A DNA stretch of 35,395 nt. Origin: Chloroflexi bacterium OHK40 (GTDB lineage: Bacteria > Chloroflexota > Chloroflexia > Chloroflexales > Chloroflexaceae). Location: assembly GCA_004367505.1 (NCBI GenBank), contig SFCB01000196.1, positions 1 through 35,395 of the forward strand, written 5' to 3'. The position numbers were made by a program, and so were the translations under genes. Positions 1 through 8,071 of this stretch are shown here, piece after piece. The notes beneath the pieces are model-generated. The model was given only the letters and a program-made list of their open reading frames with translations. It did not search any database and was not told the DNA's origin. Position 1 is the stretch's first letter. Each line of letters opens with the position of its first letter.

Positions 1-1
1 G

Positions 2-88
2 GCCGAGCCCACCCCTGCGGCCCCGGCCGAGCCCACTCCCGCGCAGGCCGAGCCCACTCCCGCGCAGGTTGAGCCCACTCCCGCGCAG
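2..88 (+). repeat. In-frame 21-bp repeats encoding an AEPTPAQ linker
   Basis: Three near-identical 21-bp units at 26-46, 47-67 and 68-88 encode AEPTPAQ, AEPTPAQ and VEPTPAQ. A diverged 24-bp unit at 2-25 encodes AEPTPAAP. They form the Pro-rich tether of the substrate-binding lipoprotein. The array may extend left of the window, and the unit is prone to slippage. Confidence 0.85.
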
Positions 89-1594
89 GCGGGGAGCGCC
101 CCCACCGCAGATTCTTCTACCCAGCGCACGCTCACTGTTGGCCTGCGCGAGCTTGTGACATCCTTCGACTACCCCTACGACTGGGCAATCGTCGCCACCT
201 GGATCCACTCCAACATCGGCGATTGTCTCGTCTGGCGCGACCGCGAGACGGCCGAGTTCATCCCCTGGCTCGCTGAGTCCTGGGAGAATGTGGACGAGAC
301 CACCTGGACGATGAAGCTGCGCGAGGGGATCACCTTCCATAACGGCGAGCCCTTCAATGCCGAGGCCGTCAAGTACACCATCGAGCGCATCCAGGCCGAC
401 GAGACGGCGCTCGTCCACCCGCAGTGGCTCTTCATCAGCGAGGTGAACATCATCGACGACTACAACATCGAGTTCAAGACCGGCGCGCCCGAGCCGGCCT
501 TCCTGAGCAAGATGTCCGGCACGGCCTGCCAGGTGGTGCCCCCCGGCTACACTGAGGAGGTTGGCACCGAGGGCTTCGGCCAGGCGCCAGTCGGCACCGG
601 GCCCTTCAAGTTCGTCGAGTGGGTCAAGGACGACCGGGTAGTGCTCGAGGCCAACCCCGACTACTTCCAGGGCGCCCCCGGCATCGACCGGCTGGTGTTT
701 CGCGCCATCCCCGAGGACTCCACCCGCGTGGCCGAGTTGCTCACGGGCGGGGTTGACCTGATCGTCTCAGTGCCCATCCAGGACTGGGAGCGGGTAGAGA
801 GCACGGGCGAACTGGCACTCGACCGCTTCACCACCACCCAGGTCCAGCTGATCGCCCTGCGCTCCGGCCCCTCAAAGACCTACGAGGACTGGACGGGCGT
901 CACCGAGAACCCGCTCATCCGCCAGGCGATCGCCTACGCGATAGACCGCCAGGCGCTGGTTGACCTGCTGGACGGGATGGCGATCCCCACCATGACGCGC
1001 ATCACCCCGCCCACGCTTGGCAGCGACCCGAACCTCTATGGGAACGTCGGCACCTACGACCCTGAGCGGGCCCGGGCCCTGCTGGAGGAGGCCGGCTACA
1101 ACGGCGAGCCGCTCACCTTCCACTCTACCACCGCCTGGCCGATGCAGAAGGAGGTCACGGAGACGATCGCGGCGATGCTCCAGGACGTTGGCCTGAACAT
1201 CGATCTACAGATCCTTGAGATCACCGCCTTCCGCGAGCAGGTCTACGCACCACGGCGGAACGAGGAGATCTACATGGACGCGCTGGGCAACTCCTTCTTC
1301 GATCCATGGATCACCGTGCTCGCCGAGCAATCGGACCGGCGCGAGCGCTCGGGCTGGAGCGGCCCCCAGGCCGACGAGGCCGACGCGCTCATCCGCGCTG
1401 CGGCGGTGAACATGAATCCTGAGGAGCGGGCCGAGCAGTACATCCAGATCCAGAATCTGCTGCTGGCCGAGAATGGCGGCCCCTACGTCTTCCTCTACCA
1501 ACTCAAAGACACGATTGGTCGGAGCAGCCGGGTGAGCTTCACCCCTGCCCCCGACGGCTTCCTCTGGTTCGGCGCCGCAGCCGTGCAGCCGTAG
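2..1594 (+). CDS. ABC transporter family 5 substrate-binding lipoprotein (5' truncated)
   Basis: Extracytoplasmic solute-binding protein of the SBP_bac_5 (DppA/OppA/NikA) family, which delivers peptides, nickel or other small solutes to a DppBC-type permease. The reading frame is open to the left edge, so the signal peptide and lipobox lie outside the window; a GTG at 155 is internal. The first ~30 visible codons form an Ala/Pro/Glu/Thr linker with repeated AEPTPAQ units, the usual spacer between a lipid-anchored Cys and the folded domain. The family pattern follows: a segment LAESWENVDETTWTMKLREG, then FHNGEPFNAEAVKYTIER, then GTGPFKFVEW. The stop is at 1592-1594. No permease or ATPase of this type is adjacent. 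The only DppB/C/DF-type genes here are on the opposite strand at 22,201-24,315 and 30,107-32,394, so a functional link is possible but unproven. Substrate unknown. Confidence 0.9.
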   Translation, partial: AEPTPAAPAEPTPAQAEPTPAQVEPTPAQAGSAPTADSSTQRTLTVGLRELVTSFDYPYDWAIVATWIHSNIGDCLVWRDRETAEFIPWLAESWENVDETTWTMKLREGITFHNGEPFNAEAVKYTIERIQADETALVHPQWLFISEVNIIDDYNIEFKTGAPEPAFLSKMSGTACQVVPPGYTEEVGTEGFGQAPVGTGPFKFVEWVKDDRVVLEANPDYFQGAPGIDRLVFRAIPEDSTRVAELLTGGVDLIVSVPIQDWERVESTGELALDRFTTTQVQLIALRSGPSKTYEDWTGVTENPLIRQAIAYAIDRQALVDLLDGMAIPTMTRITPPTLGSDPNLYGNVGTYDPERARALLEEAGYNGEPLTFHSTTAWPMQKEVTETIAAMLQDVGLNIDLQILEITAFREQVYAPRRNEEIYMDALGNSFFDPWITVLAEQSDRRERSGWSGPQADEADALIRAAAVNMNPEERAEQYIQIQNLLLAENGGPYVFLYQLKDTIGRSSRVSFTPAPDGFLWFGAAAVQP

Positions 1595-1656
1595 GCACGC
1601 CCCCTGGCCTTGCCGCACCCGCGCCCCCCGGGGAAGGGGCCGAGCCTTGAGCCGAG

Positions 1657-1675
1657 CGGTGGCCTCGTGCCACCG
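1657..1675 (+). other. Hairpin after the substrate-binding protein gene
   Basis: A perfect 7-bp inverted repeat, CGGTGGC / GCCACCG, surrounds the 5-nt loop CTCGT. It lies in the 133-bp gap between the substrate-binding protein and the epimerase gene. There is no U-tract, so it is not a canonical intrinsic terminator. It could attenuate transcription or stabilise the mRNA end. Confidence 0.35.
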
Positions 1676-1727
1676 GCCCTCGACACTCGACACCTCCCCC
1701 GGGCAGAGCGCGGGATAAGGAGCTCCT

Positions 1728-2693
1728 GTGACAACACTGGTGACGGGCGCAGCCGGGTTCGTGGGCCTGAATCTCGTGCGCGGCCTTGCCGCGCGTGGAC
1801 AGCCCGTGATCGCCATGGCCCGCGCGGCGCCCGACGCCGCCACCCACGCCTTCCTCGCGCCTGTAGCGGAGCACGTACGCTTTACGACCGGCGACGTGCG
1901 GGATCGGGCCGGCCTTGCCGAACTGGCCCGTCATGAAGGGGTACGCCGGATCGTCCACGCCGCCGCGATCACTTCTGCCGAGGTGGAGCGAGCCGACCCG
2001 GCGGGCTTTGTCGACGTGAACCTCGGCGGCACCCTCAACGTGCTAGAGGCCGCCCGCAGCATTGGTGCGGAGCGGGTGGTGCTGATCAGCTCCTCGGCAC
2101 TCTACGGCGCCCCCAGTGATCCACGACGCCGCATCCGCGAGACCGACCCGCTGCAGATCAGTGGCCTCTACACCATCTGCAAGCAGGCTGGCGAGCAACT
2201 CTGCCGGCGCTACCGCGAGCTCTACGGCCTCTCCACCGTGGCCGGTCGGCTCGGGACCGCCTACGGCCCGATGGAGCGGCCCACCGGCTCGCGCCAGGCA
2301 ATGTCGCAGGTTTACACACTCATTCACGCCGGCCTGCAACGCCGCCCACTGCGGATCTACGGCGCCGAGCGGCTGCGGGATGTCTGCCACATCGACGATG
2401 TAGTAGACGCCTTCTGCGCTCTCACCCTGGCCGAGACACTCCCTCACGACACCTACAATGTCTCTGCGGGCACAGCCCACTCGCTGCGCGCGATCGCCAT
2501 GGCGGTGCAGGAACTGCTACCCGAACTGGTATGGAGCGTGGTGGAGACGCCCGAGCAGGCCGACCTTGCAGTGCTCCCGCCGAGCGAGCGCGGCCCGATG
2601 GACCTCGCGCGGCTCCAGGAAGACCTGGGTGTTCAGCCACGCCACACCCTCGCAAGCGGCCTGCGGGCCTATCTGGCGTGGCTCGGCACGTAG
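1728..2693 (+). CDS. NAD(P)-dependent epimerase/dehydratase (extended SDR)
   Basis: A 321-residue extended short-chain dehydrogenase/reductase of the GalE/RmlB type. Such enzymes use bound NAD(P) to oxidise, epimerise or dehydrate a sugar nucleotide or a related hydroxy compound. The N-terminal TGAAGFVG (residues 6-13) is the Rossmann dinucleotide loop. GDVRD follows near residue 50, and the catalytic pair is Y148 and K152 (YTICK) after an SSSALYG stretch. Length and order match the family. The start is GTG at 1728, preceded by AAGGAG at 1717-1722 with a 5-nt spacer. It lies 78 bp before the cyclic amidohydrolase, in the same direction. The substrate cannot be read from the sequence; among amide-hydrolysis genes it may act on a small hydroxy acid derivative rather than a nucleotide sugar. 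Confidence 0.85.
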   Translation: MTTLVTGAAGFVGLNLVRGLAARGQPVIAMARAAPDAATHAFLAPVAEHVRFTTGDVRDRAGLAELARHEGVRRIVHAAAITSAEVERADPAGFVDVNLGGTLNVLEAARSIGAERVVLISSSALYGAPSDPRRRIRETDPLQISGLYTICKQAGEQLCRRYRELYGLSTVAGRLGTAYGPMERPTGSRQAMSQVYTLIHAGLQRRPLRIYGAERLRDVCHIDDVVDAFCALTLAETLPHDTYNVSAGTAHSLRAIAMAVQELLPELVWSVVETPEQADLAVLPPSERGPMDLARLQEDLGVQPRHTLASGLRAYLAWLGT

Positions 2694-2771
2694 GAGGCTG
2701 CGCGGCTCGAACAGCCAGAGAGCATCCGGGCGCTCCATACGGCGCCCCGACAGACGGATAGGAGCGAGTGC

Positions 2772-4175
2772 GTGAGGCTCGATCTGGTGATCATCAACGG
2801 CACGCTCGTCGACGAGTACGGCAGCCGCCCCATCGACATCGGCGTCGTAGATGGCCGGGTGGCCCAGCTGGCTACGCCGGGCGACCTCGCGGCCACTGGC
2901 CGCGCCGAGTTGATCGATGCCACGGGCCTCTGGGTGCTCCCCGGTTTCGTGGACCCTCACGTGCACTGCCGGGCGCCCGACCACCCCGAGCGAGAGGATT
3001 TCGCCAGTGGCACCGCCGCCGCCGCCGCCGCCGGGATCACCACTATCCTCGAGATGCCGATCGCCGACGTGGGCGTGACCAGCCCGGAGATCCTGCACGC
3101 CCGACGCAAGCTGGCCGAGCGCGACGCCCACGTCGATTTTGGTCTCTTTGGGGCCGGTGGCTCGATCGACCGGACCCTCATCCACGGCCTCGCTGATGCT
3201 GGTGCCTGTGGCTACAAGATCTTCACCCTCGAAGTACCACCCGACCGCCGCCGGTCCTTTGAGGGGATCATGGTAACCCGCGAGGGCGAGCTCTACCACG
3301 CCCTGAGCCTGATCGCCGAGACCGGGCTCGTCTGCGCCGTTCACGCCGAGAATGACGCGCTGCTGCGGATCGGGCGCGAGCAGGCCCGTGCCCGGGGCCT
3401 CACTGGCGCCGATGCTTACCTCACCGCCCACCCCCAGGCGGCCGAAGCGATGGCCGTAGCCTGGCTGGTGGTACTCGCTGAGGCAACCGGTGCCCGCGTG
3501 CATGTGGTGCACGTGACCTCGGCCTGGGCACTCGATCTGCTGCGCCTGGCCCGGCGCCGTGGCGTGGCCATGACGGGCGAGGCCTGCCCCCACTACCTGC
3601 TCTTCGACGAAGAGACCGCCCGGCGCTTCGGCTCCTGGGCCAAGATCGCCCCGCCCCTGCGGCCCGCCACCGATCGCGAGGCGCTCTGGGCCGCCCTGGC
3701 CGATGGCACGCTCGACTTTCTCGCCAGCGATCATGCCCCCTTTCTCCCCGAAGAGAAGGAGATCGAGGATATTCTCGCCATCCCCTCGGGTGTACCAAAC
3801 CTGGAGGCATTCCCACCGCTTATGCTCGCGGCCGCCCGGGATGGACGCATGCCCATCCATCAGATGGTCGGCCTACTCGGCGCTCGCGCCGCCCGCCTCT
3901 ATGGGCTCTACCCCCAGAAGGGCGCCCTGCAGCCCGGCTCCGACGCCGACCTGGTACTCTACGACCCGGCCGCCAACGCGCAGGTGCGAATTAACACCTG
4001 GCAGTCGCGCTCGCGCGGGAGCGCCCGCATCTTCGACGGGATCGCCTACCGCGGTACCATCCTGCGCACGATCGTCCGTGGCCGCACCGTCTACCAACAG
4101 GGGCGGATCGTCGGGCCGAAGGGCTGGGGCCAGATGGTACGCCCCCAGCGCCCGGGGAGCGACGCCGGGCCGTGA
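2772..4175 (+). CDS. Cyclic amidohydrolase (dihydroorotase/hydantoinase/allantoinase family)
   Basis: A 467-residue binuclear metal hydrolase that opens cyclic amides such as dihydroorotate, hydantoins or allantoin. The metal site is complete: DPHVHC with H63 and H65, K149 in GYKIF (the lysine that is carboxylated and bridges the metals), later His residues in CAVHAEND and HVVHVTS, and the terminal Asp in LASDHAPF. The N-terminal LVIINGTLVDEYG and C-terminal GSDADLVLYDP strands form the usual small beta domain. GTG at 2772 was chosen because AGGAG at 2760-2764 sits 7 nt upstream. No pyrimidine biosynthesis genes are near. A HyuB-type subunit lies in the same series (14,070-15,716), so hydantoin- or allantoin-like ring opening is more likely than a housekeeping dihydroorotase. 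Exact substrate unassigned. Confidence 0.88.
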   Translation: MRLDLVIINGTLVDEYGSRPIDIGVVDGRVAQLATPGDLAATGRAELIDATGLWVLPGFVDPHVHCRAPDHPEREDFASGTAAAAAAGITTILEMPIADVGVTSPEILHARRKLAERDAHVDFGLFGAGGSIDRTLIHGLADAGACGYKIFTLEVPPDRRRSFEGIMVTREGELYHALSLIAETGLVCAVHAENDALLRIGREQARARGLTGADAYLTAHPQAAEAMAVAWLVVLAEATGARVHVVHVTSAWALDLLRLARRRGVAMTGEACPHYLLFDEETARRFGSWAKIAPPLRPATDREALWAALADGTLDFLASDHAPFLPEEKEIEDILAIPSGVPNLEAFPPLMLAAARDGRMPIHQMVGLLGARAARLYGLYPQKGALQPGSDADLVLYDPAANAQVRINTWQSRSRGSARIFDGIAYRGTILRTIVRGRTVYQQGRIVGPKGWGQMVRPQRPGSDAGP

Positions 4176-4256
4176 GGGCATCGTGGTTCGAACGAGCGCC
4201 GCGCCACGGCACACAGCCCCGGCACGCCCAGGCACAACCATACGAGAGGATCATCC

Positions 4257-5366
4257 ATGCCACGCGAGACAATCACGGTCGGTGGTGTTATCGTCGAGCC
4301 GGGCCAGCGCGCCTACGGCTCCCTCTACGCTGGCCACCTCGCCGCCCGCACCGAGGTGCGCATCCCCTTCCAGGTGCTCAATGGGATGGCCGATGGGCCA
4401 AACATCTGCCTGGAGGCCACCCTGCACGGCTGGGAACCCATGGGTGCCGAGATTCTACGCCGGGCGCTGCTACAGGTGGATCCCGCTCGGCTCCGTGGGA
4501 CGATCTACTGCCTGCCCCTCGCGAACCCCTTCTCAGTAGAGTTCGGGGGCAGCGTCGAGAGTACCGGCACGCGGGTGAACCCGGCCGACCTGCTCGACCT
4601 CAACCGTGTCTGGCCCGGTAAACGTGAGAACGCCTGGCTCACCGAGCAGATGGCCTACGTGATCTGGACCGAGGTGCTCTCGCGCTGCCAGTACCTGGTC
4701 GACTACCACGACGGTACTGGCGCCTGCGATGAACTGCCGGTGGCCTTCCCCCACGCCATCCCCGAGGATGGCGCCGTCCAGGCCACCCTGGCCGACGGGG
4801 TCGGTGGCAGTGGCGGCGGAAACCGGCTCACTTCCGAGTACATCGCCGACATGAACGGGAAGATCCGCGCGATGGCCGAAGCCTTCGGGTCGCCCGTGAT
4901 CTGGTGGCGCCAGACACCCGTCAACCCGGCAATGATCTCCGGGCACTGCCTGCTCAACGGGATTGTGCCCCTGGTGGTGGAGGCCGGCGGCGGCGGGCAG
5001 ATCGACTTCACGATTGATCAGGGTGTTACCTGTACGCTCAACATCCTGAAGCATCTCGGCATGATCGATGGCGAGCCGGTGCTTCCCGAACGGCAGTTGA
5101 TGGTCGAGCAGTATGTTGTCTACCGCTCGCGAACCGGCGGCTTCTACCTCCCGGAGTCGGGAATCGCGCTCGGCGTGGAAGTGACAAAGGGCCAACTGCT
5201 CGGCCAGGTGATCGACCCGCTGACCAGCGAGATCCAGGAGGAATGCCGCTCCCCGGTGAACGGCATGATCATCAGCCGCCGAATCAAGATGCCGATCAAC
5301 CCCGGAGGTTATATCGCGCACATCGCTGACCTCGACTCCACGATCTGGTCGCGCGAGAACGGCTAA
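4257..5366 (+). CDS. Succinylglutamate desuccinylase/aspartoacylase family deacylase
   Basis: A 369-residue member of the AstE/AspA (M14-like) zinc deacylase family, which removes acyl groups from N-acyl amino acids. The zinc motif GxHGxE appears as TLHGWE (H57, E60), and the third ligand is H151 in DYHDG. LDLNRVWPGK matches the family's NLNRxFPG substrate-binding signature. A beta-rich C-terminal domain begins near residue 280. ATG at 4257 follows GAGAGGA (4244-4250) by 6 nt. The family includes DoeB/EutE, the N-acetyl-diaminobutyrate deacetylase that partners the M24 ectoine hydrolase DoeA/EutD. A non-metallic M24 protein is encoded 4 kb downstream, so an analogous ring-opening/deacylation pair is a reasonable hypothesis. 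The substrate is not shown by the sequence. Confidence 0.85.
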   Translation: MPRETITVGGVIVEPGQRAYGSLYAGHLAARTEVRIPFQVLNGMADGPNICLEATLHGWEPMGAEILRRALLQVDPARLRGTIYCLPLANPFSVEFGGSVESTGTRVNPADLLDLNRVWPGKRENAWLTEQMAYVIWTEVLSRCQYLVDYHDGTGACDELPVAFPHAIPEDGAVQATLADGVGGSGGGNRLTSEYIADMNGKIRAMAEAFGSPVIWWRQTPVNPAMISGHCLLNGIVPLVVEAGGGGQIDFTIDQGVTCTLNILKHLGMIDGEPVLPERQLMVEQYVVYRSRTGGFYLPESGIALGVEVTKGQLLGQVIDPLTSEIQEECRSPVNGMIISRRIKMPINPGGYIAHIADLDSTIWSRENG

Positions 5367-5371
5367 GGCAA

Positions 5372-5409
5372 GGGGACACGGGACAGGGGAGAGGGGACAG
5401 GGGGTAGGG
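5372..5409 (+). repeat. G-tract repeat (potential G-quadruplex)
   Basis: Six runs of 3-5 guanines lie within 38 nt of the coding strand, separated by 2-4 nt spacers (ACAC, ACA, AGA, ACA, TA). The stretch is in the 110-bp gap between the deacylase and the Gfo/Idh/MocA gene. The pattern fits intramolecular G-quadruplex formation in DNA or mRNA. A shorter GGGAACAGGG-type stretch occurs near 8010-8020, suggesting a dispersed repeat family. Confidence 0.6.
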
Positions 5410-5476
5410 CCGCGGCAGCAGCAAGACACGCATGCGCACGACCTGGTAAGGAGCCTGAAGCCCTGTCTAATGAACT

Positions 5477-6565
5477 ATGGCACCAGAAACCGTCCGCATC
5501 GGCATTATCGGCACAGGGTTCGGCCAGTCGGCGATGGTGCCAGGGTTTCGCCTCGCCGAGGGCGCAACTGTGGTCGCGATCTGCAGCAGCAGACGCGAGC
5601 GGGCCGAGGCCGCCGCCAGGGTCCACGGCATACCCCGGGCCTACACTGACTACCGGGCCATGCTCGCCGAGTCCCAGCTCGACCTCGTGTGCATCGCGAC
5701 ACCTACTGCGACCCACGCCCCGATCACGCTGGCAGCGCTTGAGGCGGGGTGCCACGTGCTCTGCGAGAAACCGATGGCCCGGGATGTCGCTGAGGCCATC
5801 GCCATGCTCACCGCCGCTCGGCGGGCCGGCGTGATCCACCTGATCGACCACGAGCTGCGCTTCAACCCGACCCGGGCCCGTGCCGCCCGCCTGATCGCCA
5901 ATGGCTATGTTGGCCGTGTCTACTACGCCAGCATCCGCAATGTCTCCGGCATCCGCGCCGACCCGCAACAACCCTGGAGTTGGTGGTCGGACCGGGCCCA
6001 GGGTGGAGGGGCACTCGGCGCTAGCGGCTCGCACCAGATTGATCTGCTGCGCTGGTGGCTGGGCGAGTTCGAAGAGGTAAGCGGCCAACTGGAAACCTAC
6101 GTGCGCCAGCGGCCCGACCCGGCCACTGGCACGCTGCGCCCGGTGGACAGCGACGACCATTTCAGCTTCAGTGCCAGACTCACCGGCGGTATCGGCGCCC
6201 ATGTCTTCGTAAGCTACGTCGCCCGCCACGGCGGCTCCAGCCAGGTGGAGGTCCACGGCGACGCCGGCAGCCTCGTGCTCGACCACAATGACCGGCTGTG
6301 GGGGCGCCGGGTCGGGATGGACACCGCCGAAGAATTGACGCTACCCGACCCCCTGGAGGGCGCGCCGGGGCTATCGCAGAGTGTCTGGGCGCGCTCCTTT
6401 GCCCACCTGGCCGCCGAGCTGGTCGTTGCCATCCGCGAGGGCCGCCAGCCGCAGCGTGGGGCGAACTTCGAAGATGGGCTATGGTGCCAGGCGGTGCTCG
6501 ATGCCGTACGCCGCTCGTCCGAGGAGCGCAGGTGGGTAGAAGTGGAGAAAGGGGCAGAGCCATGA
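5477..6565 (+). CDS. Gfo/Idh/MocA family oxidoreductase
   Basis: A 362-residue NAD(P)-dependent dehydrogenase of the glucose-fructose oxidoreductase/inositol dehydrogenase family. The N-terminal Rossmann fold starts RIGIIGTGFGQ, an acidic/Ser-rich turn follows beta-2, and the hallmark CEKPMA places K98 at the active site. IDHELRFNP and ASGSHQIDLLRWW give the His/Asp pair of the C-terminal alpha/beta domain. The ATG at 5477 is the first start after an in-frame stop at 5471-5473. The nearest good ribosome site, AAGGAG at 5448-5453, is 23 nt away, which is unusually far. The stop overlaps the next gene's start (ATGA at 6562-6565), so the two are translationally coupled and probably act together. 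The substrate is probably a polyol or sugar-like alcohol; not determinable here. Confidence 0.9.
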   Translation: MAPETVRIGIIGTGFGQSAMVPGFRLAEGATVVAICSSRRERAEAAARVHGIPRAYTDYRAMLAESQLDLVCIATPTATHAPITLAALEAGCHVLCEKPMARDVAEAIAMLTAARRAGVIHLIDHELRFNPTRARAARLIANGYVGRVYYASIRNVSGIRADPQQPWSWWSDRAQGGGALGASGSHQIDLLRWWLGEFEEVSGQLETYVRQRPDPATGTLRPVDSDDHFSFSARLTGGIGAHVFVSYVARHGGSSQVEVHGDAGSLVLDHNDRLWGRRVGMDTAEELTLPDPLEGAPGLSQSVWARSFAHLAAELVVAIREGRQPQRGANFEDGLWCQAVLDAVRRSSEERRWVEVEKGAEP

Positions 6566-7989
6566 GCAGGCCCGAGCGGGCAAAGAAATTTGTCGGTATC
6601 CAGATCAGTCCGATCAGTTTCATTGACGAGGGCGTTGAGCAAGTACTCGACACCCTGCAGCAGCGCGTAGGGGTGAATGTGCTGCTCATCGGCACGATCT
6701 CCTGGTTGGGCCTCAAGGTCGGCCGGCGCATCTCCCACGCTCTTGAGGGTTGGCCCGACCATGGCGTACCGGCACCCTACACCATGCAGGGTGGCGCCTA
6801 CTGGGCCACTCATGAAGAATATTATGGCAATACACCAATCAAACAATTCCGCTCAGGCGACCCGGAGCTCGCCGGGAGGGACATCCTCGAACTGGTCATT
6901 CCAGCGGCCAGAGCACGTGGCATGCTGGTGATCCCTGAGATGATGGAGCCGCTCTTCAAGTACGCCGGCCACGGCTCGGCCAGCGCCGTCAACATTCCGG
7001 GCATGCCCCAGTACCTTGAGGTTGATGTCTACGGCCGGGTTGCCGGCGAGCCCTGCACCTCAAACCCTGCCTACCGGCGCTGGTGGCACGCCATCGTCGA
7101 AGACCAGTGCCGGAACTATGCCATCGACGGGATCATGTGGTGCAACGAGCGCAACAGCCCGCTCGATCGCATGATCCAGGGGCAGGCCCCTGGCTGCTTC
7201 TGCGAGCATTGCCGCCGCGAGGCATTGGAGCGGGGAATCGACGTCGAGCGGGCCCGCGCCGCCTTCCGCGAGCTGCACCAGTATTTCGAGCGCGCCAGAG
7301 CCGGCGAGCCCTTTGTGGATGGCTCATTGATCGAGTTCCTGCGCGTCCTGTTGCGCAACCCCGAGGTATTGCTCTGGGAACGCTTCTGGCTTGAACGCAA
7401 CAAAGATCTTGACCGCGAGCTCTACGGGATTGTCAAGTGGTGCAACCCCCAGCTCAGCTTTGGCCTGAACGTCTGGAACCGCAACCACTTTAACCCCTTC
7501 CGCAAGGCTCAGTGGCCCTGGGACGAGCAAACGCGCTACAGTGATTGGGTCAAGCCGATCACCTACCAGCACCAGGCCGGTGGAGTGTATGTCAAGGAGA
7601 TGAGCGAGCTCCACAGGAGCATCCTGCGCGACGTTACCCCCGAGGAGTTTACGCCGATCATGTACAAGATCCTTGGCCTGCAGGAAGCGCCCTGGGGCGA
7701 GCTCGTGCAGCGCGGCATGGACCCGGAGCGTTATGTGGGTGGCCAGTGCCGGGACACCCTGCGCGCCGTCGGCGACAGAGTGGCCGTGTACATGGGGATC
7801 GGCGTGGACGCCCCGCGCACCAGCGCCGACCAGGCCATCTGCACGCCGGAGATCGTCTACCGCAGCGTGATGGCCACCTACCAGAACGGCGGTCACGGTG
7901 TGGTCTTCTCGCCGAACTACGCCGGTATGAACCTGAGCACCCTGGACGGGGCGGCAGCGGCGCTCAAAGAACTGGGCCTACACACGTAA
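6562..7989 (+). CDS. Unrecognised TIM-barrel-like (putative glycoside-hydrolase-type) protein
   Basis: A 475-residue protein of no family I can name with certainty. The start is the ATG at 6562, which overlaps the TGA of the Gfo/Idh/MocA gene. There is no signal peptide, so it is probably cytosolic. The alternation of hydrophobic strands and Trp/Asn/His-rich loops resembles a beta/alpha barrel of the hypothetical glycosidase type. Visible landmarks are IMWCNERNSP (C194, E196), a Cys cluster CFCEHC (C212, C214, C217) that could bind a metal, and GLNVWNRNHFNPFR near residue 300. Similar short Cys clusters occur in barrel enzymes annotated as putative glycosyl hydrolases. Coupling to an oxidoreductase suggests a shared carbohydrate- or polyol-like substrate. 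Function unknown. Confidence 0.7.
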   Translation: MSRPERAKKFVGIQISPISFIDEGVEQVLDTLQQRVGVNVLLIGTISWLGLKVGRRISHALEGWPDHGVPAPYTMQGGAYWATHEEYYGNTPIKQFRSGDPELAGRDILELVIPAARARGMLVIPEMMEPLFKYAGHGSASAVNIPGMPQYLEVDVYGRVAGEPCTSNPAYRRWWHAIVEDQCRNYAIDGIMWCNERNSPLDRMIQGQAPGCFCEHCRREALERGIDVERARAAFRELHQYFERARAGEPFVDGSLIEFLRVLLRNPEVLLWERFWLERNKDLDRELYGIVKWCNPQLSFGLNVWNRNHFNPFRKAQWPWDEQTRYSDWVKPITYQHQAGGVYVKEMSELHRSILRDVTPEEFTPIMYKILGLQEAPWGELVQRGMDPERYVGGQCRDTLRAVGDRVAVYMGIGVDAPRTSADQAICTPEIVYRSVMATYQNGGHGVVFSPNYAGMNLSTLDGAAAALKELGLHT

Positions 7990-8071
7990 AAGGCGGCCAG
8001 GAGCAACAGGGAACAGGGTCACAGGCGCGGGGCGGCACCGCCCGGCACTCTACAATCGAGGAGCCACAGCA

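Noticed and set aside
2-88. Direct repeats considered as a CRISPR or mobile element
   Set aside because: The units are 21 bp, contiguous, in frame and encode a Pro-rich lipoprotein linker; there are no spacers or cas genes.
1657-1675. The hairpin as an intrinsic terminator
   Set aside because: No U-tract follows the stem; it is recorded only as a hairpin.
2772-4175. Assignment as housekeeping dihydroorotase (pyrC)
   Set aside because: The metal site fits, but no pyrimidine genes are nearby and the context is catabolic, so the broader family name is kept.
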